Below the pieces are notes generated by a model. It ran no database searches. It saw only the letters and a list, made by a program, of their open reading frames with translations, and was not told the DNA's origin. The position numbers and the translations under genes are program-made. A stretch of DNA of 25,128 nt, taken from NCBI GenBank assembly GCA_021793055.1, contig JAJYTL010000006.1:1-25128 (forward strand), in the 5' to 3' direction. Every line of letters begins with the position of its first letter. Position 1 is the stretch's first letter. Positions 10,040 through 18,650 of the stretch are shown piece by piece. Source of the DNA: Pseudomonadota bacterium. GTDB taxonomy: Bacteria; Pseudomonadota; Alphaproteobacteria; Ferrovibrionales; Ferrovibrionaceae.

Positions 10040-10365
10040 TAGTCTTTTTCCATCGTGCACTGGAGGGGATGCTGGTTCTGACGGGCGAAGTCGACCACTT
10101 GCGTCACCTTCGTTTCCGCCACCTCATAGGTGTAAACGCCGCATATCCCGACCCCCTTGTGATGAACGTGCAACATGATCCGGGTCGCCTCCTCACGGTT
10201 CTTCTGGAAAAACCGCTCCAGCACGTAAACGACGAACTCCATCGGGGTATAGTCGTCGTTCAAAAGAAGCACCTTGTACATGGTGGGCTTCTTGGTCTTC
10301 GGCCGCGTCTTGGTCGCCACCCCGGTGACCGTCCGCCGTTCGGTGTCGCGCTTGTCGTCCGTCAT
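10039..10365 (-). CDS. clpS: ClpS, adaptor protein of ClpA
   Basis: A 108-residue adaptor that delivers N-end-rule substrates to ClpA. The core is clear: a disordered charged N-terminal arm with TKTRPKTKKP, then MYKVLLLNDDYTPMEFVVYVLERFF, which contains the hydrophobic pocket and the D residues that bind the substrate amino terminus, then HHKGVGICGVYTYEVAETKV. The ATG at 10365 gives the usual family length; a GTG at 10413 would add 16 residues and is less likely. The Shine-Dalgarno is weak. Its TAG stop overlaps the clpA GTG as TAGTG, a classic translational-coupling arrangement, so adaptor and unfoldase are made together. Confidence 0.94.
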
Positions 10366-10528
10366 CGCTTCAATCCGAGTCCCGAAGAGCGGATACGATC
10401 GCTTCCGCCACACTCAAGGATATCGGATTTTTGCCGCCGATTACCAGCCCCTCTGGTCTCCTTTCCGGCCGGCTCTTTGCGTCCCGGGCGGCCGTGGGGT
10501 CCGGGACCGAACGCAAGAGCGGAAAATC

Positions 10529-10560
10529 AAAAGGGCCCGTTTTGCGTTGCGGGCCCTTTT
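10529..10560 (-). terminator. Strong hairpin terminator of the phasin gene
   Basis: AAAAGGGCCC (10529-10538) and GGGCCCTTTT (10551-10560) form a perfect 10-bp inverted repeat, extended by one G-C pair around the loop. Both sides carry A/T tails, so it can act in either direction. It lies 25 bases downstream of the phasin stop and before clpS, and probably stops phasin transcription from reading into clpSA. Confidence 0.85.
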
Positions 10561-10585
10561 AAGTTTCGGTCGTTCCGAGATTCGC

Positions 10586-11089
10586 CTATACGGTCAAGGG
10601 CTTGACGAACTTCTCGACGCCCGTCTGGAACGTCGTCACCAGCGGATCGAACACCTCGCGCGCGACCTTGGCGCTCATTTCACCGACCTTGGTGTTCTGC
10701 TGCAGGAACTTTTCCCACGCGCTCTTGGCGTAGTGCGTCTGGAGATCGAAGAACTCCTGCGGATTGGTGACGCCGACGACGGCGTTGACGGCGGCGATAT
10801 TCTCCTCGATCGCGGCCTTGCCAAAGGCGAGCGATTCGGCGTGGAGCGCCTCGGCGCCCTTGACCGCGGCATTGCCGGCGGTCATCAGCGCGGCGACGGT
10901 CTCTTGGCCGGCCTTGGCGAAGCCTTCATAGCTCTTGGTGAAGGTCTCGACGCGATCGCGATTCAGGGTGAACGCCTTGGCTGCGGCCTCGGCGCCGGCC
11001 TTGAACACGGCTTCGACAGAATCTTTGGTGGTGGCCGCGATGGTTTCGTAGGCCTCGGCAGCGGCGGGTTTCTTCTTTTGCGTTGTCAT
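10586..11089 (-). CDS. Phasin family protein (polyhydroxyalkanoate granule-associated)
   Basis: A 167-residue, alanine-rich, helical protein of the phasin_2 family (PF09361). Family signs: a lysine-rich N-terminal tail, AAKAFTLNRDRVETFTKSYEGFAKAG in the middle, then VVGVTNPQEFFDLQTHYAKSAWEKFL, the most conserved part, and an amphipathic C-terminal helix ending PLTV. Phasins coat polyhydroxybutyrate granules and control their number and size. AAGGAG lies nine bases before the ATG. The gene is single, with its own predicted promoter and palindrome upstream and a strong terminator downstream, which suits an abundant, tightly regulated protein. No PHA synthase gene is in the window. Confidence 0.92.
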   Translation of the reverse strand: MTTQKKKPAAAEAYETIAATTKDSVEAVFKAGAEAAAKAFTLNRDRVETFTKSYEGFAKAGQETVAALMTAGNAAVKGAEALHAESLAFGKAAIEENIAAVNAVVGVTNPQEFFDLQTHYAKSAWEKFLQQNTKVGEMSAKVAREVFDPLVTTFQTGVEKFVKPLTV

Positions 11090-11187
11090 CGGAGTAAGCT
11101 CCTTTGCATCGGGGGCTGATGTCTCTCAGGGCTGCGTTCCGGTTGCCGGCTTATCCCGAAACTCTCCGGCGGTGGCTTGCGTTGCCC

Positions 11188-11201
11188 TTGCTGCACTGCA
11201 A
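11188..11201 (-). promoter_or_regulatory. TGC-rich palindrome below the phasin promoter, possible PhaR operator
   Basis: TTGCTGCACTGCAA is an interrupted palindrome (TTGC/GCAA arms) sitting about 7-20 bases after the predicted start point, preceded by two more TTGC copies (11174-11190 region). PhaR repressors of alphaproteobacteria bind TGC/CTGC-rich sites in phasin promoters and are released by polyhydroxyalkanoate. The sequence match and location fit that model, but binding is inferred. Confidence 0.45.
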
Positions 11202-11215
11202 CATAACCTGGGAAA

Positions 11216-11244
11216 GAGGTAATCCCCTCCATAAAAAATGTCAA
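11216..11244 (-). promoter_or_regulatory. Predicted promoter of the phasin gene
   Basis: Reading the minus strand, a perfect TTGACA (-35, 11244-11239) is followed after 17 bases by TACCTC (-10, 11221-11216), which matches TATAAT poorly. Expected transcription start is near 11208, giving a leader of about 120 bases. The consensus -35 and correct spacing support it; the -10 is the weak point. Confidence 0.45.
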
Positions 11245-11588
11245 CCCTCAAATTTGTGCGTTGCAATAAAATGACACCATGGCGCGGCGGGCAGGCCTTT
11301 TGGCGCAACCTGTAATTGTTTATCCTTGCGTCGTCTCTCCCGGAAATTTCCGGCCCTTGCGGGCATGGCAATGAAACGAGCCGGCGCTGCTCGTCGGGAC
11401 GAACGGTAAGTTGGTGAAGCGGCGCGACAAATTGTCGTCGGGGCAAAAATTAGGGAATAGACAAGAGTCTCGGTGGTAAATAAACTTTTCCCGAGTCGCT
11501 AAGGCGACGCGTTTTGGCGACTTGCGTGGCGTCGGTGTGCGGGTTCCGCGCCGCGCAGCCCATTTTGTACTGCGAGGGGGACGTGCGA
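11245..11588. other. AT-richer intergenic region between divergent phasin and carboxypeptidase genes
   Basis: No convincing gene lies here; open frames crossing it have no family resemblance or ribosome-binding sites. It is noticeably AT-richer than the rest of the window and contains the predicted carboxypeptidase promoter (11458-11486). Just after that promoter is a small GTCGC-TAAG-GCGAC hairpin (11495-11508), followed by a second GGCGAC copy at 11515, so the leader of about 95 bases may be structured. Confidence 0.5.
11458..11486 (+). promoter_or_regulatory. Predicted promoter of the D,D-carboxypeptidase gene
   Basis: TAGACA (11458-11463, five of six matches to the -35 consensus) and TAAACT (11481-11486, four of six to -10) are 17 bases apart. 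A start near 11493 would give a leader of about 95 bases before the ATG at 11589. Confidence 0.45.
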
Positions 11589-12821
11589 ATGCACCGTATC
11601 TTGGGGCGTATTTTGGCGTTGTTGGCGCTATTCGTGGGAGCGCTTGCGGCAACCCCAAGTTACGCGCTTCAAAATGCCCGCTTTTACCCCCATGCAGATA
11701 GCCGCTATTCGGCGGTAATGATCGACGCGCGGAGCGGCAAGGAGATTTATGCTTTCCGCCCCAATACAATCCGCTACCCGGCTTCGCTGACGAAGCTGAT
11801 GACGCTTTATCTGACCTTCGACGCGCTGGATAGCGGCCGCTTGAAGATGAACCAGCTGCTTCCGGTTTCCGCGCATGCCGCCGCGCAGCCGGCGATCAAG
11901 CTCGGCCTGCGTGCCGGCGAGCGGATCACGGTGCAACAGGCGATCGAGGGCATCGTCACCTGTTCGGCGAACGATGCCGCGGTGGTGCTGGCCGAAGCGC
12001 TCGGCGGCACCGAAGCCCATTTCGCCGAGATGATGAACGCCAAGGCGCGGGCGCTCGGCCTCCTGAATACGGTCTATCGCAACGCCACCGGGTTGCCCAA
12101 TTGGGCGCAGCACACGACCGCGCATGATACGGCGATGTTGGCGCGCGATATCTGGCTTAATCATCACAAGTACTATCACTTCTTTTCGACTCGCCAATTC
12201 GCCTTCGACGGCCGCGTCTTTTACAGCGACAACCGGCTGCTGCGGAACTTTCCCGGCACCGATGGCATGAAGACCGGCTTCATCAACGCCTCGGGCTTCA
12301 ACCTTGTCGCCTCGACCAAGCGCGACGGCCACCGGCTGATCGGGGTGGTTTTCGGCGGCACTACCATCCCGGCACGCGATCGTTCGATGCGCGCGATGTT
12401 GACACAGGGCTTCGCGATCGAGGAGGCCGGCAACGCGCCGCGGCCGCTACGGCTGCCGGCGGCGAACCTGATCGCGGCGGTCAATCCGGTGTCGCCCGCC
12501 ATTGCCGCGCCGGCGATCGTGCCGCGGCCGGCGGCCCGGCCGGTCGTCCATCCGCGCGCCCGCGTCGCGGCGCGGGGGACGCATTGGGCGATCCAGGTCG
12601 GGGCCTTCGCGCGCCAGCAGCAGGCGCGCCGCCAGGCCAAGCGCGTGTTGCGGGTGGCGCCGAAGCTCGCTTCGCGTACCTGGGTGCAAATCCGCCCCTT
12701 GGCGCATGGCCGCCGGCGGCTTTACCGGGTCCGGCTCGCCGGCCTGAGCGAGCGCGAGGCCTCGTTGGCCTGCCGCTACCTGCAGGAGCAGAAGATCGGC
12801 TGCTTGATGCTGGCGCCCTGA
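11589..12821 (+). CDS. Secreted D-alanyl-D-alanine carboxypeptidase with C-terminal SPOR domain
   Basis: A 410-residue exported penicillin-binding protein of the S11 (DacA/DacC) family that trims the terminal D-alanine of peptidoglycan stem peptides. A signal peptide (1-26, ending SYA) precedes the transpeptidase-like domain, whose three active-site motifs are intact: SLTK (S66, K69), SAN (126-128) and KTG (228-230). A proline/alanine-rich linker (about 288-328) leads to a SPOR domain (about 332-408; WAIQVGAFARQQQA to YLQEQKIGC), which binds denuded glycan at division sites. The usual membrane-anchoring helix of DacA is replaced by SPOR, a fusion known in alphaproteobacteria. GAGGGGG lies eight bases before the ATG. 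Confidence 0.93.
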   Translation: MHRILGRILALLALFVGALAATPSYALQNARFYPHADSRYSAVMIDARSGKEIYAFRPNTIRYPASLTKLMTLYLTFDALDSGRLKMNQLLPVSAHAAAQPAIKLGLRAGERITVQQAIEGIVTCSANDAAVVLAEALGGTEAHFAEMMNAKARALGLLNTVYRNATGLPNWAQHTTAHDTAMLARDIWLNHHKYYHFFSTRQFAFDGRVFYSDNRLLRNFPGTDGMKTGFINASGFNLVASTKRDGHRLIGVVFGGTTIPARDRSMRAMLTQGFAIEEAGNAPRPLRLPAANLIAAVNPVSPAIAAPAIVPRPAARPVVHPRARVAARGTHWAIQVGAFARQQQARRQAKRVLRVAPKLASRTWVQIRPLAHGRRRLYRVRLAGLSEREASLACRYLQEQKIGCLMLAP

Positions 12822-12877
12822 GCGCGCCGGCCGCCGCCGGGATCGCTTTATCGGAGGTCAGAGCCGGCGCGCGGCGC

Positions 12878-12906
12878 TTGCGGTGACGGCGGAGAGCGGC
12901 TATAAC
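12878..12906 (+). promoter_or_regulatory. Predicted rpmE promoter
   Basis: TATAAC (12901-12906, five of six to the -10 consensus) has TTGCGG (12878-12883) exactly 17 bases upstream. The predicted start near 12913 leaves a short leader of about 30 bases before rpmE, ordinary for a ribosomal protein gene. Confidence 0.5.
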
Positions 12907-12944
12907 CGCGAGCTTCCTATTGCGGCGTTTCCACGGAGTGGGCG

Positions 12945-13175
12945 ATGAAAGACGGCATTCATCCCGATTATCACGAAATCACGGTGCAGATGACGGACGG
13001 CAGCACCTACGTCACCCGCTCGACCTGGGGCTCGCCTGGGGAGCGGCTGCTGCTCGAAATCGACCCCAAGTCGCACCCGGCCTGGACCGGCGGGCCGCGG
13101 CGCATCGTCGACAGCGGCGGCCAGGTCGCGAAGTTCAACAAGCGCTTCTCGAACATCGGCTTGAAGAAGAACTGA
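12945..13175 (+). CDS. rpmE: 50S ribosomal protein L31 (bL31), zinc-free form
   Basis: A 76-residue ribosomal protein. KDGIHPDYHEI at the start and FNKRF near the end are universal for bL31; the middle IDPKSHPAWTGG matches the alphaproteobacterial version. None of the cysteines that bind zinc in E. coli L31 are present, so this is the zinc-independent type normal for this lineage. GGAG at 12935-12938 is six bases before the ATG. It has its own promoter and a terminator hairpin after it, and is convergent with the operon ending at 13257. Confidence 0.96.
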   Translation: MKDGIHPDYHEITVQMTDGSTYVTRSTWGSPGERLLLEIDPKSHPAWTGGPRRIVDSGGQVAKFNKRFSNIGLKKN

Positions 13176-13207
13176 GCGTGGTTTCCCGCCGCGAGCGCCT
13201 GATTGCG

Positions 13208-13235
13208 GGGCCGGCCATCGCCGGCCCTTCGGCTT
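13208..13235 (+). terminator. rpmE terminator hairpin
   Basis: GGGCCGGC (13208-13215) and GCCGGCCC (13220-13227) form a perfect 8-bp stem with a CATC tetraloop, followed by TTCGGCTTTT. It lies 32 bases after the rpmE stop. The T-tail is interrupted but the stem is strong. Confidence 0.65.
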
Positions 13236-13256
13236 TTCGGGGGCGTTCGGCGGCTT

Positions 13257-14249
<993 letters not shown>

Positions 14250-14283
14250 CGCGGGACTCTCGGCAGGAAACGGGAAAGCGGGT

Positions 14284-15243
14284 TCAGGCGGCGGCCGGCA
14301 GCACGGCGCCCTCGGGGCGCACCTCCGCCTTGGTCAAGGCGGCGCGGATGCGCGCAATCTCGGCCGCGCCGAGCTTGACCAGTGGCGGGCGCACCGTCGC
14401 CCGCGGAATACGGCCGAGCGCCACCAGCGCTTCCTTCATGCGGTTGTGCATGTCGACGAAGGGATCGGCGTAGAACGCCTCTGCCAGGGGGTGGAGCCGG
14501 TCGTTGATCGCTTGGGCGCGGCGCAGATCGCCGGCCTTGACCGCCTGGAACAGCGCGAGCTGGAGATCGGCGGCGACGCTGCCCATGCCGGAGAGCAGGC
14601 CGTTGCAGCCGAGCACGAGCGAGCTCAGCAGCCAGGCGCTGTGCGTGCTGAGGACGGTCACCGGGCGCGGTAGCGATTGCAGCACGCGGATATGCTTCTC
14701 GTGCTGCGGCACAAGGTTGCACCAATCCTTGATGGCGCGGATCGTCGGCACTTCCTCGATCAGCTTGAGAAGGAAATCCAGCGGATAGCCCTGGCCGCCG
14801 GCCAGCGGATATTGGAAGGCGATCAAGGGCAGGTCGGTGGCCTCGGCGATGTGGCGGAAATGGGTGAGGACCATTTCCAGGTTCTTGCCGAGGATATAGG
14901 GGTTGGGCGGGAAGACGAGCAGCGCCGCCGCGCCGCCCGCGGCCGCCATGCGGGCGATGCGCGCTGCCTCGAGGCTGCCGTCGGCATAGACGCCATGGAT
15001 TAGCGGGACGCTGTCGCCGATCTCATCGGCCGAGAGATCGAGCACCGCGCGCTGCTCCTCGAAGCTGCAGGAGGCGACCTCGGTCGCGTGTGCGTTGATG
15101 GTGACGGCGGCGATGCCGTGGACGCCGGCGAGATCGCGCAGGTGCTTGCGGTAGGCGGCGCCGTCGATGGCGAGGTCTTCCTCGAAGGGCAGTATCGCCG
15201 CCGGGATCACGCCGGCCAGGGTGAAATCGGGAAATTTGTTCAA
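14284..15243 (-). CDS. DapA-superfamily (DHDPS/NAL) aldolase or lyase, not lysine DapA
   Basis: A 319-residue TIM-barrel class I lyase of the dihydrodipicolinate synthase/N-acetylneuraminate lyase superfamily. The Schiff-base lysine is K172 in TIRAIKDW, and the conserved tyrosine is Y145 in AFQYP. The GTTGE loop of true DapA is replaced by AHATE (51-55) and the arginine that holds the second carboxylate in DapA is missing after the tyrosine (LAGGQG), so the aldehyde partner must differ. The TTG start at 15243 is chosen because GAGGGGAGG stands five bases before it and the family N-terminus (FTLAGVIPAAILPF) follows at once. The stop of livF is only 25 bases upstream, placing this gene in the transporter operon. 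Exact reaction unknown. Confidence 0.85.
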   Translation of the reverse strand: MNKFPDFTLAGVIPAAILPFEEDLAIDGAAYRKHLRDLAGVHGIAAVTINAHATEVASCSFEEQRAVLDLSADEIGDSVPLIHGVYADGSLEAARIARMAAAGGAAALLVFPPNPYILGKNLEMVLTHFRHIAEATDLPLIAFQYPLAGGQGYPLDFLLKLIEEVPTIRAIKDWCNLVPQHEKHIRVLQSLPRPVTVLSTHSAWLLSSLVLGCNGLLSGMGSVAADLQLALFQAVKAGDLRRAQAINDRLHPLAEAFYADPFVDMHNRMKEALVALGRIPRATVRPPLVKLGAAEIARIRAALTKAEVRPEGAVLPAAA

Positions 15244-15268
15244 TCTGTCCTCCCCTCGCTGGCCGCCG

Positions 15269-15961
15269 TCAGCCGCCGGTGGCCGTGACGCTGCCGCGCT
15301 CGATGACGAAGGCACGGTCGAGCAGGTCGGCGATCAGCACGTCGTTCGACTCCGCCATCAGAACCGATAGCCCGCTCCCCTTGAGCCGCGCCAGCACTTC
15401 GACCAGGCGCCGCGCCAAGGCCGGCGCCAAGCCCTCCGTCGGTTCGTCCAGCAAAACAAGTTTGCTGCCGCAAAGCAAGGCTCTGGCGAGCGCGAGGAGC
15501 TTCTGCTGGCCGCCGCTCAGCTGTCCGTCCGGCCGGCCCGCGAAGGCCGCGAGTTCGGGCATCAGTTCGTAGACCCAGGGCAGGCGTTCGGCACGGGCGC
15601 CGCCGGTGACCCACATGGGAAGCAAGAGATTGTCCTCGGCAGTGAACTGCGGCACCAAGCGACGGTCCTCCGGCATATAGCCGATGCCGAGATGAACCCG
15701 CCGGTGCGCCGGCACGGCACGCAGATCCACGCCGTCGCAGCGGATGGTTCCGGTGTGCGCCGGGATGAGGCCCATCACGGTGCGGAGCAAGGTGGTCTTG
15801 CCGGCGCCGTTGCGGCCGATCAGGCCGCAAAGCGCGCCGCGCGGCACCCTGAGCGCGACGTCGTGCAGGATATGGCTTGCGCCGATCGCGACCTCGAGGC
15901 CGGAGACCGCGAGCGCGGCCTCCGGCGCGCCACCCGGCGCCGCCTCACGCGCGGCACTCAT
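15269..15961 (-). CDS. livF: LivF-type ABC transporter ATPase
   Basis: A 230-residue ATP-binding subunit of the hydrophobic/branched-chain amino acid (HAAT) importer family. Walker A GRNGAGKTT (49-57), Q-loop region IGYMPEDRRLVPQFTAEDNLLLP, signature LSGGQQKLLALARAL (148-162) and Walker B LVLLDEPTEGL (168-178) are all intact; MPEDRRLVP is typical of LivF. The ATG overlaps the livG stop as ATGA. With LivG it would power a periplasmic-binding-protein-dependent importer. The liv label describes family, not proven substrate. Confidence 0.9.
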   Translation of the reverse strand: MSAAREAAPGGAPEAALAVSGLEVAIGASHILHDVALRVPRGALCGLIGRNGAGKTTLLRTVMGLIPAHTGTIRCDGVDLRAVPAHRRVHLGIGYMPEDRRLVPQFTAEDNLLLPMWVTGGARAERLPWVYELMPELAAFAGRPDGQLSGGQQKLLALARALLCGSKLVLLDEPTEGLAPALARRLVEVLARLKGSGLSVLMAESNDVLIADLLDRAFVIERGSVTATGG

Positions 15962-16719
15962 TCCGCGACCTTGACGCGCTCGCCGACCACGAGGCGGCGG
16001 ACCTCGGGATCGTCGATGACTGCCTGAGGCGGCCCGTCGGCGATGATGACGCCGTCGGCGAAGGCGATCACGCGCTCGGCGTAGCGGTCGACGATCTCCA
16101 TGTCGTGCTCGATGAAGAGCACGGTGGTCCGTTGCGCGCGCAGCGCCGCCATGATCGTGTCCATGATGGCGAACTTCTCGCCGACGCTGATGCCGCTCGT
16201 CGGCTCGTCGAGCAGCAGCAATTCGGGCCCGCGCACCGTCGCCATGGCGATGTCGAGAAGCTTGCGCACGCCTTGCGGCAAGAGGCTCGCCGGCTGGCTG
16301 GCGTAGCCCGCGATACCGTAGGATTCGAGGGTCGCCAGAGCGCGCGCCACGCGCTGGCGCCGGCGCAGGGGGGTCCAGATCGGCAGCCGCCCCTCCTCGG
16401 CGATGCCGATTGCGACCAGCAGGTTGTCGAGCACGCTCGCGCTGGCGAAGACCTGCGGCACCTGGAACGAGCGCGCGATGCCAAGGCCGGTCACCTGCCG
16501 CGGCGGCCGGCCGGTGATGTCGCGGCCGCGGAAGGTGATGGTGCCGCGGCTCGGCGGCAGATAGCCCGTCACCATGTTGACGAAAGTGGTTTTTCCGGCC
16601 CCGTTCGAGCCGATGACGCCGACCACCTCGCGTTCCGCCACGGCGACGCTGACGCCCGCGACCGCGGCGAGGGCGCCGAAGTGCTTGTGCAGGTCGCGGA
16701 CGTCGAGCAGCGCGGTCAT
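15958..16719 (-). CDS. livG: LivG-type ABC transporter ATPase
   Basis: A 253-residue HAAT-family ATPase. Walker A GSNGAGKTT (37-45), the LivG hallmark GIARSFQVPQVF, Walker B LLLLDEPTSGI (167-177) and the switch histidine in FIEHDMEIV are seen. The C-loop is unusual: LPQGVRKLLDIA stands where LSxGQQ is expected, keeping the glycine but losing the glutamine. The start at 16719 is inside a longer open frame; it is chosen because it overlaps the livM stop by four bases (ATGA) and gives the standard N-terminus LLDVRDLHKHFGALAAV. Co-translated with livF. Confidence 0.9.
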   Translation of the reverse strand: MTALLDVRDLHKHFGALAAVAGVSVAVAEREVVGVIGSNGAGKTTFVNMVTGYLPPSRGTITFRGRDITGRPPRQVTGLGIARSFQVPQVFASASVLDNLLVAIGIAEEGRLPIWTPLRRRQRVARALATLESYGIAGYASQPASLLPQGVRKLLDIAMATVRGPELLLLDEPTSGISVGEKFAIMDTIMAALRAQRTTVLFIEHDMEIVDRYAERVIAFADGVIIADGPPQAVIDDPEVRRLVVGERVKVAE

Positions 16720-17672
16720 GACGGCGCGCGCCTCTTCAGCGGGCGGCAGGCGCGCTCGAACAGCGACCACACGCCATCCGGCAGGAAGACGATGAAGAGC
16801 AGCAGCGTGCCGCCCAAAACCATATGCCAGAGATGGGGCGTATATTGCGCCGCGTAGGTGCGCAGAACCACGAACAGGATGGCGCCGAGGAAGGGCGCCG
16901 CGACGCTTCCCGCGCCGGCCAGGATGGCGACGAAGACGAACTCGCCGGCCGTGGTCCAATAGGCCATCTCGGGATCGATATGGCCGATCGCCATGGCGAC
17001 AATGGCGCCGCCGGCGCCGGCGAGGATGCCGGCGAGAACGTATTTCACGTGGATTGCGCGGTGCACCGAATAGCCGAGATATTCGACCCGGATCTCGTTG
17101 TCGCGGATCGCCGTCGCGAGATGGCCGGCGGTGGACTTGAGATAGCGGTGTACAAGGGCCGCGGCGAGCAGCGCAATCAGCGCCGCGAGTCCGGTAAGGA
17201 GCCGTTGCGTGGCGTCGGGGCCGGGATGCGGGCCAAGGAAGCTTGGCGTCAGGATGGAAAAGCCGTCGGTGCTCCCCAGGGTCGAGCTTTTCACCAGGAC
17301 GCCGTAAAGGATCATGGCGAAGGCGAGGGTGAGCATGCTGAAGAAGATGTCGCGATAGCGTGCCAGAAGAAAGCCAAGCAGGAAGGCGAGCAGGCCGGCG
17401 ACGGCGGGGGCGGCGAGAACGAGCAAAAGCGCGTTCGAAAGGCCGAACTGAATGTTGATCAGGCCGACGGTATAGCCGCCGACCGCGTAATAGAGCGACT
17501 GCCCGAAGGACATCAAGCCGGCGCGCCAGAGCACCATCAGCCCAAGCACGACGAGGCCCTGCGCCAGGCTGACGACGAGAGTGAAGACCATCCAGCCGGG
17601 CGCGGCGGCGGCGACGCCGAGCAGCACCAGCGTCGCGACGGCAAGGCCGGGAAGGGTGCGGTCTCGGGACAC
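16716..17672 (-). CDS. livM: LivM-type ABC transporter permease
   Basis: About 318 residues with roughly eight to nine hydrophobic segments, of the HAAT permease LivM branch. Characteristic are GLMSFGQSLYYAVGGYTVGL, the cytoplasmic coupling segment with TAIRDNEIRVEYLGYSVHRAIHVKYVLAGILAGAGGA, and GEFVFVAILAGAGSVAAPFLGA. The start is uncertain: GTG at 17672 is given, but TTG at 17684 overlaps the livH stop (TTGA) and would add four residues; neither has a clear Shine-Dalgarno, which suggests translation coupled to livH. A much longer open frame upstream lies over livH and is not real. Forms the membrane channel with LivH. Confidence 0.88.
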   Translation of the reverse strand: MSRDRTLPGLAVATLVLLGVAAAAPGWMVFTLVVSLAQGLVVLGLMVLWRAGLMSFGQSLYYAVGGYTVGLINIQFGLSNALLLVLAAPAVAGLLAFLLGFLLARYRDIFFSMLTLAFAMILYGVLVKSSTLGSTDGFSILTPSFLGPHPGPDATQRLLTGLAALIALLAAALVHRYLKSTAGHLATAIRDNEIRVEYLGYSVHRAIHVKYVLAGILAGAGGAIVAMAIGHIDPEMAYWTTAGEFVFVAILAGAGSVAAPFLGAILFVVLRTYAAQYTPHLWHMVLGGTLLLFIVFLPDGVWSLFERACRPLKRRAPS

Positions 17673-17680
17673 GGCCGGGC

Positions 17681-18577
17681 TCAAATCTTGCGCGGCTGGG
17701 CCTGGCCGAACAGGCCTTGCGGCCGCACGATCAGGACCAGAGACATGAGCGCGTAAATCACAAACAATTCCGCTTGCGGGAAAAGATGCACCGCCGCCGC
17801 GTGGGCGAATCCGGCGGCGAGCGAACCGACCGCGGCGCCGACGATGGAGCCCATGCCGCCGATGACCACGACGGCGAAAGCCAGCACGATGACTTCGGCG
17901 CCGATGCCCGGCTGAACCGAAATGATCGGTGCCGTCAGCGCGCCGCCGAGGGCGCCGAGGACGGCGCCCAAGGTGAAGGTCACGGTGAAGACCTTGGCGA
18001 CGTCGATGCCGAGGAAGGTGCTCATCTCGCGGTCGTGGATGACCGTGAGCAGCATCTTGCCGCGGCGCGTGCGGCTCAGGGCCCACCACAGGCCGCTCCC
18101 GATAACGGCGGCGACGGCGATCAGCGACAGATCGTAGTTCGGATAAGGCAGGGTGAAGACGGTGCTGGTGCCGAGCAACATGTCCGGCTGATAGGCGATG
18201 TAGGGATTGGCGCCCCAGATCAACAACATGACGTCATCGAGGATGAGGAAGACGGCGTAGGTGACGAGCAGAACGAGAACCGCGTCGCGCCCGTACATGA
18301 AGCGCAACAGGCCGCGCTCCAGTCCGTAACCGACCACGACGCCGGCGATCGCCGCCGCGCCAGCCATGACGAGATAGCCGCCGGCCGGCGAGAGACCGGC
18401 CTGAACATAGGCGCCGACGGCGGAGGCCGCGGCATAGGCGCCGATCGCGTAGAAGCTGCCGTGGGCGATGTTCAGAATCTTCATCACCCCGAAGGTCAGG
18501 GTAAGGCCGAGGGCGACGAGAAAGAGCCATGACGCATAGACCGCACCATCGACCAGGATCGCCACCGTCGTGGTCAT
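17681..18577 (-). CDS. livH: LivH-type ABC transporter permease
   Basis: A 298-residue inner-membrane permease with about eight hydrophobic segments. LTLTFGVMKILNIAHGSFYAIGAYAA near the N-terminus is the LivH signature, and the EAA-like coupling loop appears as HDREMSTFLGIDVAKVFTVTFTLGAVLGALGGALTAP. VIGGMGSIVGAAVGSLAAGF and the terminal IVRPQGLFG are also typical. The ATG at 18577 is preferred over an in-frame start at 18634, which would add a proline/arginine-rich tail. It lies 73 bases after the solute-binding protein gene and overlaps or abuts livM. Confidence 0.9.
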   Translation of the reverse strand: MTTTVAILVDGAVYASWLFLVALGLTLTFGVMKILNIAHGSFYAIGAYAAASAVGAYVQAGLSPAGGYLVMAGAAAIAGVVVGYGLERGLLRFMYGRDAVLVLLVTYAVFLILDDVMLLIWGANPYIAYQPDMLLGTSTVFTLPYPNYDLSLIAVAAVIGSGLWWALSRTRRGKMLLTVIHDREMSTFLGIDVAKVFTVTFTLGAVLGALGGALTAPIISVQPGIGAEVIVLAFAVVVIGGMGSIVGAAVGSLAAGFAHAAAVHLFPQAELFVIYALMSLVLIVRPQGLFGQAQPRKI

Positions 18578-18650
18578 GGGCCGCGCCGCCCGCGTTCTCG
18601 TCCGCCTGAGCGGCGGTCCGGGCGGCATATCCACTCGGACCGCGATGCGG

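Noticed and set aside
11320..11769. Minus-strand frame between the phasin and carboxypeptidase genes, with a GTRTPTP-type peptide
   Set aside because: The peptide resembles spurious translations sometimes seen over tRNA genes, but I could not find a T-arm or acceptor stem on either strand, and it overlaps the promoter and start of a secure gene.
16720..18089. N-terminal extensions of LivG and LivM in longer open frames
   Set aside because: The extended parts overlap upstream genes and read as arginine/proline-rich nonsense; the internal starts overlapping the previous stop codon give normal family lengths.
15877..18532. Several long plus-strand open frames across the transporter genes
   Set aside because: All overlap LivG, LivM and LivH, which carry clear motifs; the plus-strand products show no domain and are typical antisense frames in GC-rich DNA.
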